DNA from: Flavobacterium selenitireducens
GTDB lineage: Bacteria; Bacteroidota; Bacteroidia; Flavobacteriales; Flavobacteriaceae
Length of the DNA: 64,000 bases
NCBI RefSeq assembly: GCF_014748335.1
Contig: NZ_JAAVIY010000009.1
Location: 1-64,000, forward strand
Direction: 5' to 3'
In this document: piece after piece, positions 23,883-33,348 of the stretch
Numbering within the stretch: position 1 is the first letter of the stretch
Layout of the letters: each line of letters begins with the position of its first letter
Program-made: the position numbers and the translations under genes
Notes under the pieces: model-generated
What the model was told of the DNA's origin: nothing
The model's database searches: none
What the model saw: the letters and a program-made list of their open reading frames with translations, nothing else

Positions 23883-24946
23883 AACTGTCGCATCCAATTG
23901 GTATATCTTGCCATAACCGCTTGTTCGGAATAGGTCTGGCGCACCGTTTCCAAAAGTGCCGCACCCAATTCCTTGCGCTTGTTCCCGTCGGCGATCAACA
24001 AGGCGAGCGCATCGGCAAACCGGGCGGCATCTCCGGGCGGACAAACCATTCCGTTGTATCCGTCGGCGATTACGGACGAAACCTCCCCAACCGAGGTTAC
24101 CACCACCGGCTTGCCCATAAAACCGTATTCGAGCAAAGCTACGGGCAATCCTTCCGAAGCCGACGTGAGAATGCAAATATCGGATTGTGCGATGATATTC
24201 TGGACATCGTCACGCGAACCATAGACGATAATTTTGTCTTCGAGCCCCTCGGAGGCAATCTCTTTCCGGACGCTTTCGGCATAATCGTCTTTAAAATCCT
24301 TGCCTACGAGATGGAAGGTCCAATCGGGAGCGTGCAGTTTCAGCGCCGCCTCGATCAACATAAAGTGATCTTTTTGGGGCCGCAGGTTGGCCAAACAAAG
24401 AATGCGCTTTCCGTGTTCGCCTTCGAGACGGGTTTCGGAGACGACGGCTGTCCCGCTTAGCGAAAAGTTGGGGAGATAGATCACATGGCGGCATTTTAAC
24501 TGTCGAACCGACCATTGCTTCAGGTTTTCATTGACGGAAATAATGCCCGAAAACAGCAGCGACGCCCATTTCAACGCACCGGCTTTTCGTTCGGCGGCAA
24601 ATTCGCTCCATCCGTAATGGTCGTGCCAGATTAGTTTTAGCGAAGGCGACAACAATTTGAGGCACACGCAAACAAACCAGGACGTACTATGGGCATGTAC
24701 CCATTCTATGTTATTGTCGCGGCAAAATTTGCGCAGCGTGCGTATCGCTCGAACATCGAACGTCGAATTGCGGTCAAGGAAACAGTACGGTAAATCATCG
24801 GGAACCGATTGCTTAAGGCTTCCCTCCTTGCGCGTCACGGCCAGGGCGGAAAATCCAGTGGCATTCCTGAGCGCGATCGCGTAGTTGAGTGCCATGCGTT
24901 CGGCTCCTCCCGGCTCAAGCGAATCTATTACTTGCAGGACACGCAT
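23879..24946 (-). CDS. Glycosyltransferase family 4-like
   Basis: This is a 355-residue GT-B enzyme. It opens with MRVLQVIDSLEPGGAERMA, the GGAE loop that contacts the acceptor in many capsule transferases. The central strand KRILCLANLRPQKDHFMLIEA begins the donor domain. The C-terminal nucleotide-sugar site has SASEGLPVALLEYGFMGKP with both conserved glutamates, then VVVTSVGEV. ATGA overlaps link it to the polymerase-like gene below, and its start shares a base with the stop of the propeller protein above (24946). Donor sugar is unknown. Confidence 0.9.
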   Translation of the reverse strand: MRVLQVIDSLEPGGAERMALNYAIALRNATGFSALAVTRKEGSLKQSVPDDLPYCFLDRNSTFDVRAIRTLRKFCRDNNIEWVHAHSTSWFVCVCLKLLSPSLKLIWHDHYGWSEFAAERKAGALKWASLLFSGIISVNENLKQWSVRQLKCRHVIYLPNFSLSGTAVVSETRLEGEHGKRILCLANLRPQKDHFMLIEAALKLHAPDWTFHLVGKDFKDDYAESVRKEIASEGLEDKIIVYGSRDDVQNIIAQSDICILTSASEGLPVALLEYGFMGKPVVVTSVGEVSSVIADGYNGMVCPPGDAARFADALALLIADGNKRKELGAALLETVRQTYSEQAVMARYTNWMRQL

Positions 24947-25929
24947 CAGAACAGGCTTAAAAAATCATAAAGTGACAATTTGAGCGCGTAATATATTGTG
25001 GGGATTTTTTCGTCTCCGTCTATGTTATTGCCATCGTAAACATAGTAATGGCGACCATCCACTTTTTGGACGTCGTAATGGTGCATTCCGTAGCTGAATT
25101 CGCGCATTTCAGGAACCGCCTTGAGAAATTCCTCTTTAACTTTTACCAGTTGCGTTTCCTTTTTTGAAAAATCGAACCGATAAAGCGAAAGCGAGGATCC
25201 GTAACCTTTCGAACAATCCTGTACCGGCAGGTAAAGCGATCCTCCGGACTCGAAAATGCGACCGCCTGGACGCGCCTCAGATCCCATCAGGACGCGGTGC
25301 TTCCTGGCCCATTTTCCATGTAAGGAGTCGGCTGTAAAGAGGTGCATCGAAAGATTGTCGTCCGAAGCGACCATGATACTGAGCGTGTCCGACAGATAAA
25401 TGCTCGGGTCCTTGAAACGCCCTTTGAACAGCGTATCGGCAATTTTCCATCCATACGGGAAATTATCGCTTGCGTAGAGCAACACATGTCCCGCTGCCCC
25501 GGTTTCGGGAAGCATGTACATTTTGCCCTGATGCCTGAAAACCTGCGGATAGGACAAATGGAACTTTTCCTCGAGGACTTTTCCTTTGTAGTGGTATTTT
25601 TTGCCGTCGGCCGATGCCATAACCGAAATATCGGCTTTGAAAGGGTTGAAGTGTTTGTGCTCGAAAAAAAGGTAGAACGAATCTTTTTCTTTGATAAAAA
25701 ACGGATCGGCGAGAAACTTGGTGTTCTTTTCCGATTTTTGCAGATCGGTCGGGCTGATGACCTGATCGCGCCTCGGTTTGACATCGGCGATCGCAGCATC
25801 GGAAAACCCAAAACCGACGGACCAATCGCCTCCTTTCGGTTGGAAGAACGGCGTGCGAAAATGGATCAGCACGAGACACAAAATCCCTGTCAACACAACG
25901 CCAATCACTATTTTTTTACTTTTTGCCAT
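24946..25929 (-). CDS. Membrane-tethered GH43-like beta-propeller protein
   Basis: This is a 327-residue protein with a single N-terminal hydrophobic helix (KIVIGVVLTGILCLVLIHF, about 6-24), so the rest should lie outside the cytoplasm. The body has repeated beta-propeller strands typical of GH43/GH68-like folds and of the N-terminal domain of glucosamine inositolphosphorylceramide transferases: FLADPFFIKEKDSFYLFFEH, then KYHYKGKVLEEKFHLSYPQV and KGRFKDPSIY, with Asp residues starting the blades. The Asp-Asp-Glu geometry of an active hydrolase is not proven. It may trim or bind the polymer. It is an odd companion for cytoplasmic transferases. Confidence 0.6.
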   Translation of the reverse strand: MAKSKKIVIGVVLTGILCLVLIHFRTPFFQPKGGDWSVGFGFSDAAIADVKPRRDQVISPTDLQKSEKNTKFLADPFFIKEKDSFYLFFEHKHFNPFKADISVMASADGKKYHYKGKVLEEKFHLSYPQVFRHQGKMYMLPETGAAGHVLLYASDNFPYGWKIADTLFKGRFKDPSIYLSDTLSIMVASDDNLSMHLFTADSLHGKWARKHRVLMGSEARPGGRIFESGGSLYLPVQDCSKGYGSSLSLYRFDFSKKETQLVKVKEEFLKAVPEMREFSYGMHHYDVQKVDGRHYYVYDGNNIDGDEKIPTIYYALKLSLYDFLSLF

Positions 25930-27040
25930 GTAGCAGGTGTTTTACTTCAGTGCTGAATTTGTCGAGCGTATACCGTTGCGACCAATCACGGGAAGCGGTT
26001 GCGAGTTCGTGAAAACGCTTCTTGTTGCGAATCACGTCCAACAAAGAATCGCGATCGTCCTCAAGCCTCAGCGACAATTCCAAACCGCGCTTTCCGGAAC
26101 CCAACATCCAGGGAACGCAGGAGACGTTCGTAGAAACCGGAACCGCCGACCAGAACATGGCTTCTGCCACCACTTTCGGCCAGCCTTCGCTCCTGGAAGG
26201 CAAAAGTAGGAAATGTGCGCGTTTATAAGCTTGTCTTACCTCGGCTTCCGGTCGATTTCCGTGAAGACGAACGCTTTCCGACAATCCTTTTTGTACGATA
26301 TGCGATTCGAGCATCTCGCGCTGGGCGCCTTCCCCGAATATATCGAGGCAGGCATCGACTCCGGAATGCTGTAACGCTTCTACCAGTTCAATCGCATACG
26401 ACGGGCGTTTGCCGACAGAAAGCGATCCGACGAAGAGCAAACGGACGCCGGTCTCGAAATCGCGTGGTGCAATTTCAGAAATGTCGGATTCCCTGTAAGT
26501 GGCCGTGAAAAAAGGAACGACATTGCCCGAGCTTCCTTCCCATTCCCCGTAAACGAGCACTTTCATGTTGCGCGTCAGGAAGGTATTGTTCAGCAGCCAT
26601 TTTTGCAGCCGATAGCTCCACGGCTGGGCGGCGCTCAAATCCCAATTGCCGGCATATTTGGCGGTTTTTGGCTTCGACGGAAACAAAATCTGGACAAAGC
26701 AGCCGAGCAGTCCCATGTTCCCGGGACATCGTAAGTGAATGTGGTCGGCCCGTCTCATTGAGCCGAAAATCCGAAACGCGATCAGCGGCAAACGCAGCAG
26801 CGAGAAGAAAATCGCTTTGGGGCCGAGCAGATCGAACGAGGCGACTTTCGTAAACGTCACTTTTTTAGAGGCGTAGGCAAGATCGATTGGATTCGGCGAC
26901 CCGCTGGCCAATGGCGCAACGATTTCGACTTCGGACACGAATTCGCTCCAAATGTCCATTTCGCGCACATACGGACCGTACGCAAAGTAACGACCGTCGT
27001 AAATTTTGTGGGCAACATGCGTAATGATGGCGAATCTCAT
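25916..27040 (-). CDS. Glycosyltransferase family 4-like
   Basis: This is a 374-residue GT-B enzyme. I start at 27040 (MRFAIITHVAHKIYDGRYFAY), because the frame extending to 27376 lies inside the neighbouring GT2 gene and is basic and low in structure. The donor domain starts at GVRLLFVGSLSVGKRPSYAI and has HFLLLPSRSEGWPKVVAEAM, the GT4 signature, followed by VPVSTNVSCVPWML. Its 3' end overlaps the start of the propeller gene by 14 bp and its start is five bases below the GT2 stop. Specificity is unknown. Confidence 0.88.
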   Translation of the reverse strand: MRFAIITHVAHKIYDGRYFAYGPYVREMDIWSEFVSEVEIVAPLASGSPNPIDLAYASKKVTFTKVASFDLLGPKAIFFSLLRLPLIAFRIFGSMRRADHIHLRCPGNMGLLGCFVQILFPSKPKTAKYAGNWDLSAAQPWSYRLQKWLLNNTFLTRNMKVLVYGEWEGSSGNVVPFFTATYRESDISEIAPRDFETGVRLLFVGSLSVGKRPSYAIELVEALQHSGVDACLDIFGEGAQREMLESHIVQKGLSESVRLHGNRPEAEVRQAYKRAHFLLLPSRSEGWPKVVAEAMFWSAVPVSTNVSCVPWMLGSGKRGLELSLRLEDDRDSLLDVIRNKKRFHELATASRDWSQRYTLDKFSTEVKHLLHGKK

Positions 27041-27045
27041 AAGGT

Positions 27046-28056
27046 TTATTGGTCGCGCAACTTCGGTTTGGAGACGACGAGCTCGAAATAAGCAAAAAAG
27101 CGTCCCGCACTTTCGGTCAAGGCTTTGATCTTGTCGCGCCTGCCAAATATAGCATTTGTAAACCGTATTGCGGCCAACAGCAGCGCAATGGCGTGCCATT
27201 TTAGTTTTGCCTTTGCGGATGGCCGCGGCGTGCGTACCCTCCAGACATACCAACCGTTGCGGACGACCATGCGACCGTATTGGAACTGGTTCGGACGACC
27301 GCCCGGCGCGTGGTGGTGCTCGAGCCTTGCCGAGGTATTTACGTAAAGGTTGCCGTGTTTCAGCAATCGGAAACAAAAATCGGCATCTTCATATAATCCG
27401 TAGCCTTCGAAATAAGTAGAAAACTGTTGCAGGCGAAACACCTCGACGCGAAACGACGAAACGCCTCCCATGATTTGTTCGGCTTTATAGGTTTTTCCTG
27501 ATGGAGGCAAAAACCCTACGCTGCGCCCATTGGAAAAATCAGGCGCCATCGCAGGCGGACGGTCACTGTCGAGGCCGAGTTTTTTTCGGGTAACGAAACG
27601 GGCGCCATCGCTGCGTTTCCATCCGTCGTAGGCGAATTCGGAAATCGCAGGCTTGTAACCTGAAGGGACAACCGTCCAGCTGACTTCATTGGTAATATAA
27701 CCGCCTACGGCCAGGGCGTCCGGATGATCGGCATAGGTTTGCAGCAATTGGCTGAAATAATTTGGCTCGAGAACAGTGTCGTCGTCGAGAAAACAGATGA
27801 TTTCAGAAGTTTCGGCTGTGTTGGCGATCCCGAAATTTCGCTGTCGCGTCAAACCTCGGTCGGAATCCTGGACTTTCAGGTAACGCAATGACGGGAAGCG
27901 ATTCAACCCGAGAATCTTTTCGGTAAGATCATTGGTGGAACCGTCGACGATAAGGATCTCGTCAGGATAAAGCGTCTGGACTTTTACCGATTCCAACAGC
28001 ACAAGCAACTGCTCGGGCCGCATATAAGTGCATATTATCAGCGTGAACCGCATCAT
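27046..28056 (-). CDS. Glycosyltransferase family 2
   Basis: This is a 336-residue GT-A-fold inverting enzyme. The nucleotide-binding start is MMRFTLIICTYMRPEQLLVL. The UDP/Mn site is ICFLDDDTVLEPNYF (the DxD), and the acceptor region has GVSSFRVEVFRLQQF followed by YEDADFCFRLLKHGN, the ED base motif. About 70 C-terminal residues hold a hydrophobic stretch (LKWHAIALLLAAIRF) that may attach it to the membrane. The ATG lies within the TGA overlap of the next upstream gene (28056). The second methionine is an equally good start. Confidence 0.9.
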   Translation of the reverse strand: MMRFTLIICTYMRPEQLLVLLESVKVQTLYPDEILIVDGSTNDLTEKILGLNRFPSLRYLKVQDSDRGLTRQRNFGIANTAETSEIICFLDDDTVLEPNYFSQLLQTYADHPDALAVGGYITNEVSWTVVPSGYKPAISEFAYDGWKRSDGARFVTRKKLGLDSDRPPAMAPDFSNGRSVGFLPPSGKTYKAEQIMGGVSSFRVEVFRLQQFSTYFEGYGLYEDADFCFRLLKHGNLYVNTSARLEHHHAPGGRPNQFQYGRMVVRNGWYVWRVRTPRPSAKAKLKWHAIALLLAAIRFTNAIFGRRDKIKALTESAGRFFAYFELVVSKPKLRDQ

Positions 28057-29582
28057 CAGCGTTTTCCGAGTTCACCGGCCCAATAGACGCTGCTCGCCCA
28101 GGCTTCCTTGAATTTGGCGTAACCCTTGAACGGATTTTTGCTGCGCTTGCCCAGATTCTTGAAAAAATAAACCGTTTTGTAGCCTTTCAGCTGTTCGTCG
28201 GTCATGTTCCGGATCATGTGCAACATTACAGTCGGCGATGGCTTAGGCTGGATTTTTTCGTTGCTCCACGGATGCGTCGGCTTGACTCGGAAACCGCCCA
28301 TCGGCGCCTTGAGATGGATGACATGTATGAAAGGCACCAGAAGGATGTCGTAGCCCTTGTTGCGAAGCTGCATCCCAAAATCCTTGTCTTCGCCATATCC
28401 GAATTCATAACCGGGATTGAACCAAACTCCGTCGAGGCATTGCTGTTTGAGGAACACCCATCCCGAACCCAAAACCGGGTGCTGTATGATATTGGTGTCC
28501 TTTATGACTTCATTGGGCTGAGGGCCCGCTGTTTGAAGCACTTCGTTACCGGTTTTTCTGAAGTAACGAAACGCTTGTTCAATAAGGTCGGGCTGGAAAC
28601 GGATGTCATCGTCGGCCATAAACACGAATTCGCTGCGGGTGTGCATCAGGGCCACGTTGCGGGCAGCACATGCGCCGGTGCGATGGGTAAAGACGTGGTC
28701 GATTTCGAACGGCCATTGTTCAGAGGTGATGAAATCCAGTTCGGAATTGCTTTCCGTATCCGGATTCTGCTCGACGACAATGACGCGCTTGGGCAGATAC
28801 GTCTGCGCAGCCAAATCCTTGAGCACGTTGTGGAAATGTTCCCGGCGACCTATCGTCGGGATGATCACGTCCAATTCACCGGTTCCGGTAATGTCGCGCG
28901 TAGATTCCATTGAAACGGACGAAAGCGCGCGCTCATCTGTTTTTCTGCGCGAATAAAAAAGCGAAACGAGGTAGGGAATTATCGGGAAACCGTGCTTGAA
29001 AATGACCATATCGAGCAGCAGCAGCGAGGTCCATCGCATCCTGTAATGCTGGCGGACAAACTTGAACACTTCAAAAATACTGGCCTGCCGGCTTTCTACT
29101 GTCGGTGCGCCCGTTTTTAGTAAAGCGGGTTCGGAATAACACAGCAAACCGCTGCGCATCGCCCTTTTGGCGAACGAATTCAAAAAGTACGCAAAATCGT
29201 CCGAAGCGAAAAGATAAGCCGAGAACGCATTGACAACCGCGGCGTTGACCAAACCGACCTGGGCGCTCATTTGCCACGTAGGATATTTGACGCCATATTT
29301 TATCGGAATAAAAGGAGAAGCTTCCTCGCAAAATCCGATAACCGGAGTGAGGTAATTGCGATGCGACACATCGTAGGAAAACATTTGGCTGTCGTGATGC
29401 ATCAAGTCCGGGACGGCCTCAAGCGCAAGGAAATCGGCGAGCCGTTCGTCGCACCAGACGATATTGGCGTCGGGCTTTTTCGCTGCAGCCTCCAAAAGCG
29501 CGACCGTCACGGGCTTGCCTTCGAAACCTTCGATTCCGACCGACCTGACCACCTTATCGCGTTTGTGATAAAAAACTATCAT
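28056..29582 (-). CDS. Two-part protein: unknown N-terminal module fused to a GT2 domain
   Basis: This is a 508-residue protein. The C-terminal part (about 238-508) is a normal GT2: LDVIIPTIGRREHFHNVLKD, the DxD site SEFVFMADDDIRFQPDLI and a late GYEFGYGEDKDFGMQLRNKG base motif. The first 215 residues are not a GT2. They open MIVFYHKRDKVVRSVGIEGF, contain IVWCDERLADFLALEAVPDL and a hydrophobic stretch near residues 200-215 (WTSLLLLDMVIF). They could be a degenerate second transferase fold or a recruitment module. The fusion is odd among its single-domain neighbours. ATGA couples it to the gene below. Confidence 0.82.
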   Translation of the reverse strand: MIVFYHKRDKVVRSVGIEGFEGKPVTVALLEAAAKKPDANIVWCDERLADFLALEAVPDLMHHDSQMFSYDVSHRNYLTPVIGFCEEASPFIPIKYGVKYPTWQMSAQVGLVNAAVVNAFSAYLFASDDFAYFLNSFAKRAMRSGLLCYSEPALLKTGAPTVESRQASIFEVFKFVRQHYRMRWTSLLLLDMVIFKHGFPIIPYLVSLFYSRRKTDERALSSVSMESTRDITGTGELDVIIPTIGRREHFHNVLKDLAAQTYLPKRVIVVEQNPDTESNSELDFITSEQWPFEIDHVFTHRTGACAARNVALMHTRSEFVFMADDDIRFQPDLIEQAFRYFRKTGNEVLQTAGPQPNEVIKDTNIIQHPVLGSGWVFLKQQCLDGVWFNPGYEFGYGEDKDFGMQLRNKGYDILLVPFIHVIHLKAPMGGFRVKPTHPWSNEKIQPKPSPTVMLHMIRNMTDEQLKGYKTVYFFKNLGKRSKNPFKGYAKFKEAWASSVYWAGELGKR

Positions 29583-29590
29583 TTACTTTT

Positions 29591-30730
29591 TTAACGTATT
29601 AAGCCGAGATAAAACGCCTCGTTTTTCTTTGCCACCACTTCACTCGCAAAATGGTCGATGACGCGCTTGCGGGCCTGTTTCCCGATTGTTTTGCGCAACT
29701 CGGGATCGAGCAGCAGATCGTTGATTTTCCCGGCGAACTCGACATGAGCTGTCGGATGTACGAGAAAGCCCTGGCTGCGGTTTTCCAAAACCTCGTCGGC
29801 CCAACCGATATTTGAGGCGACGATCGCTTTTTCCATTGCCATGGCCTCTATCCAGGAAACCGGCAACGCTTCGGCAAAGGTAGGGAAAACACATACTTCG
29901 GCCTCATCAATTTTGCGGCGCATTTCGGAATAGCGGACCGCACCGGAATACGTCACTTTCGGCAATGCTTTATCGGAAAACAAAGGTTGCATCAGTTCCC
30001 ATGTGGACGGCTTTTTAGTGAGCACGTCTGCCGAATCCTTACCGACAAGTTCCAGCGATACGTTGGGATTTTGTTCGACGAGGGCATTGAAGATGGACGG
30101 AAGTTCGAGCATTCCTTTTTTGCGGATTAATGTACCGAAATACAACACCTTCCCTACTTCCGGAACAGTTTCGGACGGTTCGAAATTGTCGACATCGAGA
30201 CCGTTAGGGATTATCGAAATCGGCCTGCCGAGGCCGAAAAGTTCCTTTGTGACCTGAGCCGTGTAGGCACTTACGGACACGACAGCGTCGGCATTTTCCA
30301 ATGCCTTTTTCTCCCTTTTTCTATTGATCGGCTTGACCGGCCTTTGGTCGAGATGGCAAAAATAAGTATCGCTCCCGTGCAGCCGCACCACGACGGGACA
30401 TTCAGGCTTGATTCCAGAGGTAATCCCGGTCCAGTCCGAAGCCTCGACGAGGTCAAGCGCTTCTCGCGCAACGAGTTTGTTCAGGAGTTTCTCAATTTTA
30501 CGCTGTGTCAGGTAGCGCGAAATGCCTTTGACTTTAGGATTCCGGATCGTGTGCACGGAAATTCCTTCCTGTTCGAATTTTCCATCTCCGGACTGGCCGT
30601 AAACGATTACCGAAACCCGGTGGCCGAGCGCGACCAAACCTTTGGCAAGGTTCAATATGCTTGTCCCTATGCCGCCCGAACGCGATAATTTCGGGTTGGG
30701 AAACTCCGATGTCAGGAATCCGATATGCAT
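29591..30730 (-). CDS. Glycosyltransferase family 4-like
   Basis: This is a 379-residue GT-B enzyme. I start at 30730 (MHIGFLTSEFPNPKLSRSGG), where ATG and the upstream TAA overlap by one base. The loop RSGGIGTSILNLAKGLVALG is the acceptor-site glycine motif of glycogen-synthase-like transferases. The linker strand GKVLYFGTLIRKKGMLELP and the donor signature EVCVFPTFAEALPVSWIEAM follow. No membrane segment is visible. It sits directly downstream of the GT-B protein of the neu block and so may act late in assembly, but this is inference from position. Confidence 0.9.
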   Translation of the reverse strand: MHIGFLTSEFPNPKLSRSGGIGTSILNLAKGLVALGHRVSVIVYGQSGDGKFEQEGISVHTIRNPKVKGISRYLTQRKIEKLLNKLVAREALDLVEASDWTGITSGIKPECPVVVRLHGSDTYFCHLDQRPVKPINRKREKKALENADAVVSVSAYTAQVTKELFGLGRPISIIPNGLDVDNFEPSETVPEVGKVLYFGTLIRKKGMLELPSIFNALVEQNPNVSLELVGKDSADVLTKKPSTWELMQPLFSDKALPKVTYSGAVRYSEMRRKIDEAEVCVFPTFAEALPVSWIEAMAMEKAIVASNIGWADEVLENRSQGFLVHPTAHVEFAGKINDLLLDPELRKTIGKQARKRVIDHFASEVVAKKNEAFYLGLIR

Positions 30731-32121
30731 TAAACGATTGATTTTATTGCGTTGACGATACGTTGGGAAGCTGAAGTTACCGGATGTTCGTTGATGACGT
30801 TGAACCAATCGGAAGCGTGTCGTACATATTCCGACGGATTTTGCATGCCCGATTTGAGTTTTGAAGCTATTTCTTCAGGATTGTTGAGCCAGATCACTGC
30901 TTTTTTGTCCGGCATCGAACGAAAATGGACATAATCGTAAATGGTTTTTACCGACCAGCCTTCGCGTGCGTTCGGGCTCGGATCGTAATTGACGAAAGCG
31001 CAAGGCTTCCCGTGGCTCGCGTAGTCGAAAACCATCGAAGAGCCCAGGTTGACGACCATTTCAGTGTGCGCGATCGTATTGACCTGGAGCGCCATGTCTT
31101 CACGCGTCGGCAAAACGGCGTTCCAAACCGCTCCCATCCGCTTCCAGGCGGGATGAATCGCCGTGATGATGTCCTTGTGTTTTTCCAGGACGGTATCGAA
31201 CCTGTCGGAAAAATCAACCGGACAACGCCTGAAAACGATGCCCAGATTCTCGCCCTGGCCATTGAGCTGGCGCACGGCCTCGGCTACGTCGGACAAGTAT
31301 TGGGGATCGTTTGGCGAGGTCGTAATATCGTCTCCCGAATAACAAATGTATTTTTTATTAAGATCGAGGCCATGGGACGCAAAAAAAGCCTCGCGCGACA
31401 CCAGCAGTCCGTTGTCGAAATGCGGCTCGAATTGAGGCGTTCCCGTCACGATGATATTTTCGGCCGGAATATAAGGATAGTAATGTAGCAATTCCAGCTT
31501 CATGTGATCGCTCCAAACCATGTAGTAATCGGCTTCGATGACCATCGTGGCTTTGGGGATGTTGTCCCACGAAAAAATAAACGCTACCGTCGGGATTCCG
31601 AGATCCTGGGCGGCCAGTATCGGGGAAATTGCCGTCAACGGACGCTGGTTCGTGCAAAAAACGACAGATGGCCGCTCGCGTTTCAACGTTTGGAGACATT
31701 GTGCGTAATAGGCGCTTTTGCGTTCGCTGTCCTTGATTTTTTGACGCAGCGTCACAAGGCCTTTATCGGAATCGTATTTCTTTGAAAGATGACCGACGAG
31801 CAACGACTTGATTTTATTTTTAAAACCGAGGCTCGACGCTTTTTGCCGATAGGAATCATACACTTTGTCATTCGACGCCGACACATTTCGGTTCAGGTCG
31901 ATTACGGACCGCGACCGTTTGAGTAAATCCGTTTGCGGACGCGGCGAGGCGTTTTCGATCTTGGTTTCTTTGAGTCCGAGGCTGGTCAGGTCGAAAGGCG
32001 TGTTGTTCCAAAAGGTCACGTCAAAACCTTCTGCCTCGGCGATTTGCGGGAATTTTCCGTACGCAAAGTTGCGCAGACCGACGCCATCAGGCAACAAAAT
32101 GAAAATGGAGCGTTTGGTCAT
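30730..32121 (-). CDS. GT-B superfamily glycosyltransferase, possible nonulosonate transferase
   Basis: This is a 463-residue protein resembling the 2-epimerase / CDP-glycerol glycerophosphotransferase side of the GT-B superfamily, not GT4. MTKRSIFILLPDGVGLRNFA opens an N-terminal Rossmann half. The C-terminal half has LGIVFRRCPVDFSDRFD (294-310), IHPAWKR (His323-Pro324) and NLGSSMVFDYASHGKPCAF (Ser361-Ser362, then FDY). In sialyl- and teichoic-acid-type transferases, His-Pro and Ser-Ser motifs of this kind bind CMP- or CDP-linked donors. It is the first gene after neuC (81-bp gap), so a CMP-nonulosonate donor is a reasonable but unproven guess. A plain UDP-sugar transferase is the alternative. 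Confidence 0.6.
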   Translation of the reverse strand: MTKRSIFILLPDGVGLRNFAYGKFPQIAEAEGFDVTFWNNTPFDLTSLGLKETKIENASPRPQTDLLKRSRSVIDLNRNVSASNDKVYDSYRQKASSLGFKNKIKSLLVGHLSKKYDSDKGLVTLRQKIKDSERKSAYYAQCLQTLKRERPSVVFCTNQRPLTAISPILAAQDLGIPTVAFIFSWDNIPKATMVIEADYYMVWSDHMKLELLHYYPYIPAENIIVTGTPQFEPHFDNGLLVSREAFFASHGLDLNKKYICYSGDDITTSPNDPQYLSDVAEAVRQLNGQGENLGIVFRRCPVDFSDRFDTVLEKHKDIITAIHPAWKRMGAVWNAVLPTREDMALQVNTIAHTEMVVNLGSSMVFDYASHGKPCAFVNYDPSPNAREGWSVKTIYDYVHFRSMPDKKAVIWLNNPEEIASKLKSGMQNPSEYVRHASDWFNVINEHPVTSASQRIVNAIKSIV

Positions 32122-32156
32122 GTCCGAAAGTTCGCGTTATCGTGTCAAATTGCGGG

Positions 32157-32188
32157 CAAATATCGAGATTAGACCGACAGGAAACAAA
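32157..32188 (-). promoter_or_regulatory. Candidate internal promoter between neuC and the GT-B gene
   Basis: On the minus strand TTTG (32185-32188), a 20-base spacer and GATATTTG (32157-32164) match the flavobacterial pattern with one mismatch, 36 bases before the gene start. It is one of the few gaps in the lower operon large enough for a promoter. Confidence 0.3.
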
Positions 32189-32202
32189 CGCAACCTTACT
32201 TT

Positions 32203-33348
32203 TCAGTTATCCCGGAATTGCTTTTGCTGGTTGATTTCCCACAATTTGGCGTCGAGAACCGAATCGATGAACAATTTCGTGCTGTCACCCTTTCCAAAAT
32301 CCGACCTGGTTTCGCCAATAGTATGCTCCGCAATGCCCGAAAGCGCCGTTTTCAGGCTTTGGCGATCGTAAGCGACGTTGACGATATCGGCGTGCAAAGC
32401 GCGATTTTGCTGGCGTGTGCCGATGTTGATCACCGGAATCCCATAATAAGGCGCCTCGCGGATTCCCGCACTGCTGTTGCCGATCACAAATTTCGCGTGG
32501 TGCAGCAACACCAGGAAATACTCAAACCTCAGCGACGGAAAAATCCTGAAACGCTTGTGATTTTCAAGTTTTTTATACGCATCGAGTATATAGCGGCTGC
32601 CCAGATCGTTGTTCGGATAAATCAGCACGTAGTTGCGCTCGTCCTCGAGCAAGGCATCGACAAAATCGTCTGCATAGCGCTTCATATCGCCAGCCTCGGT
32701 CGTCACGGGATGGAACATCGCCAGCGCATAATCGTGGAACGGGATGGCGTAATACTCTTTGACGGTTTCGAGATCGGGAAGCTTGTCCGAGAACATAATA
32801 TCCACATCAGGCGAGCCGATCGTAAATACCGACGTCTCGGTTTCGCCCATCTGGATCAGGCGGCGCGCGGCATCCTGGTTCGATACGAAATGAATATGGC
32901 TTAGCTTGCTCACGCTGTGGCGGATGAGTTCGTCTACCGTTCCCGAAAGTTCGCCACCTTCGATATGCGCCACCAAAATATTATTGAGCGACCCGACGAT
33001 CGCCCCGGCAAGGGTTTCGACGCGGTCGCCATGCACAACGATCATGTCGGGATCAACCTGCTTCACATAGTGGGAAAGACCTTCGATCGTCTTGGCCAAA
33101 GTGAGGTCCATCGTGGTTTCGTGCGTGTGGTTCTCAAACGTGTGAACGTGGGAAAAGCCGCAGTGCTGGATCTCGATCAGCGTGTAGCCGTATTCCTTTT
33201 GCAGATGCATTCCGGTAACGAACACGAAAACCTCGAATTCGCTTCGGGCTTCCAAAGCGGCGATCAGCGATTTGATTTTGCCGAAATCTGCGCGCGTACC
33301 GGTCAGGAACAGCATTTTTTTGCGGTTATTCAAAATCGGACCAATCAA
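32203..33348 (-). CDS. neuC: UDP-N-acetylglucosamine 2-epimerase, hydrolysing (NeuC/LegG family)
   Basis: This enzyme releases a free 2-epimerised sugar from its UDP form: ManNAc from UDP-GlcNAc, or the diacetamido 6-deoxymannose analogue if it is LegG-like. It has 381 residues. Features are [20 protein letters not shown] near the N-terminus, [40 protein letters not shown] and [20 protein letters not shown], all hallmarks of the hydrolysing subfamily. The start at 33348 overlaps neuB by 23 bp, and methionine 12 (33315) is an alternative closer to most relatives. It is the third gene of a neuA-neuB-neuC block. NeuC and LegG cannot be separated by eye. Confidence 0.92.
   Translation of the reverse strand: MIGPILNNRKKMLFLTGTRADFGKIKSLIAALEARSEFEVFVFVTGMHLQKEYGYTLIEIQHCGFSHVHTFENHTHETTMDLTLAKTIEGLSHYVKQVDPDMIVVHGDRVETLAGAIVGSLNNILVAHIEGGELSGTVDELIRHSVSKLSHIHFVSNQDAARRLIQMGETETSVFTIGSPDVDIMFSDKLPDLETVKEYYAIPFHDYALAMFHPVTTEAGDMKRYADDFVDALLEDERNYVLIYPNNDLGSRYILDAYKKLENHKRFRIFPSLRFEYFLVLLHHAKFVIGNSSAGIREAPYYGIPVINIGTRQQNRALHADIVNVAYDRQSLKTALSGIAEHTIGETRSDFGKGDSTKLFIDSVLDAKLWEINQQKQFRDN

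Noticed and set aside
23882..24176. N-terminal extension of the Wzy/ligase-like gene
   Set aside because: It lies inside the upstream GT4 and is arginine/glycine-rich. The ATGA overlap at 23882 gives a normal start.
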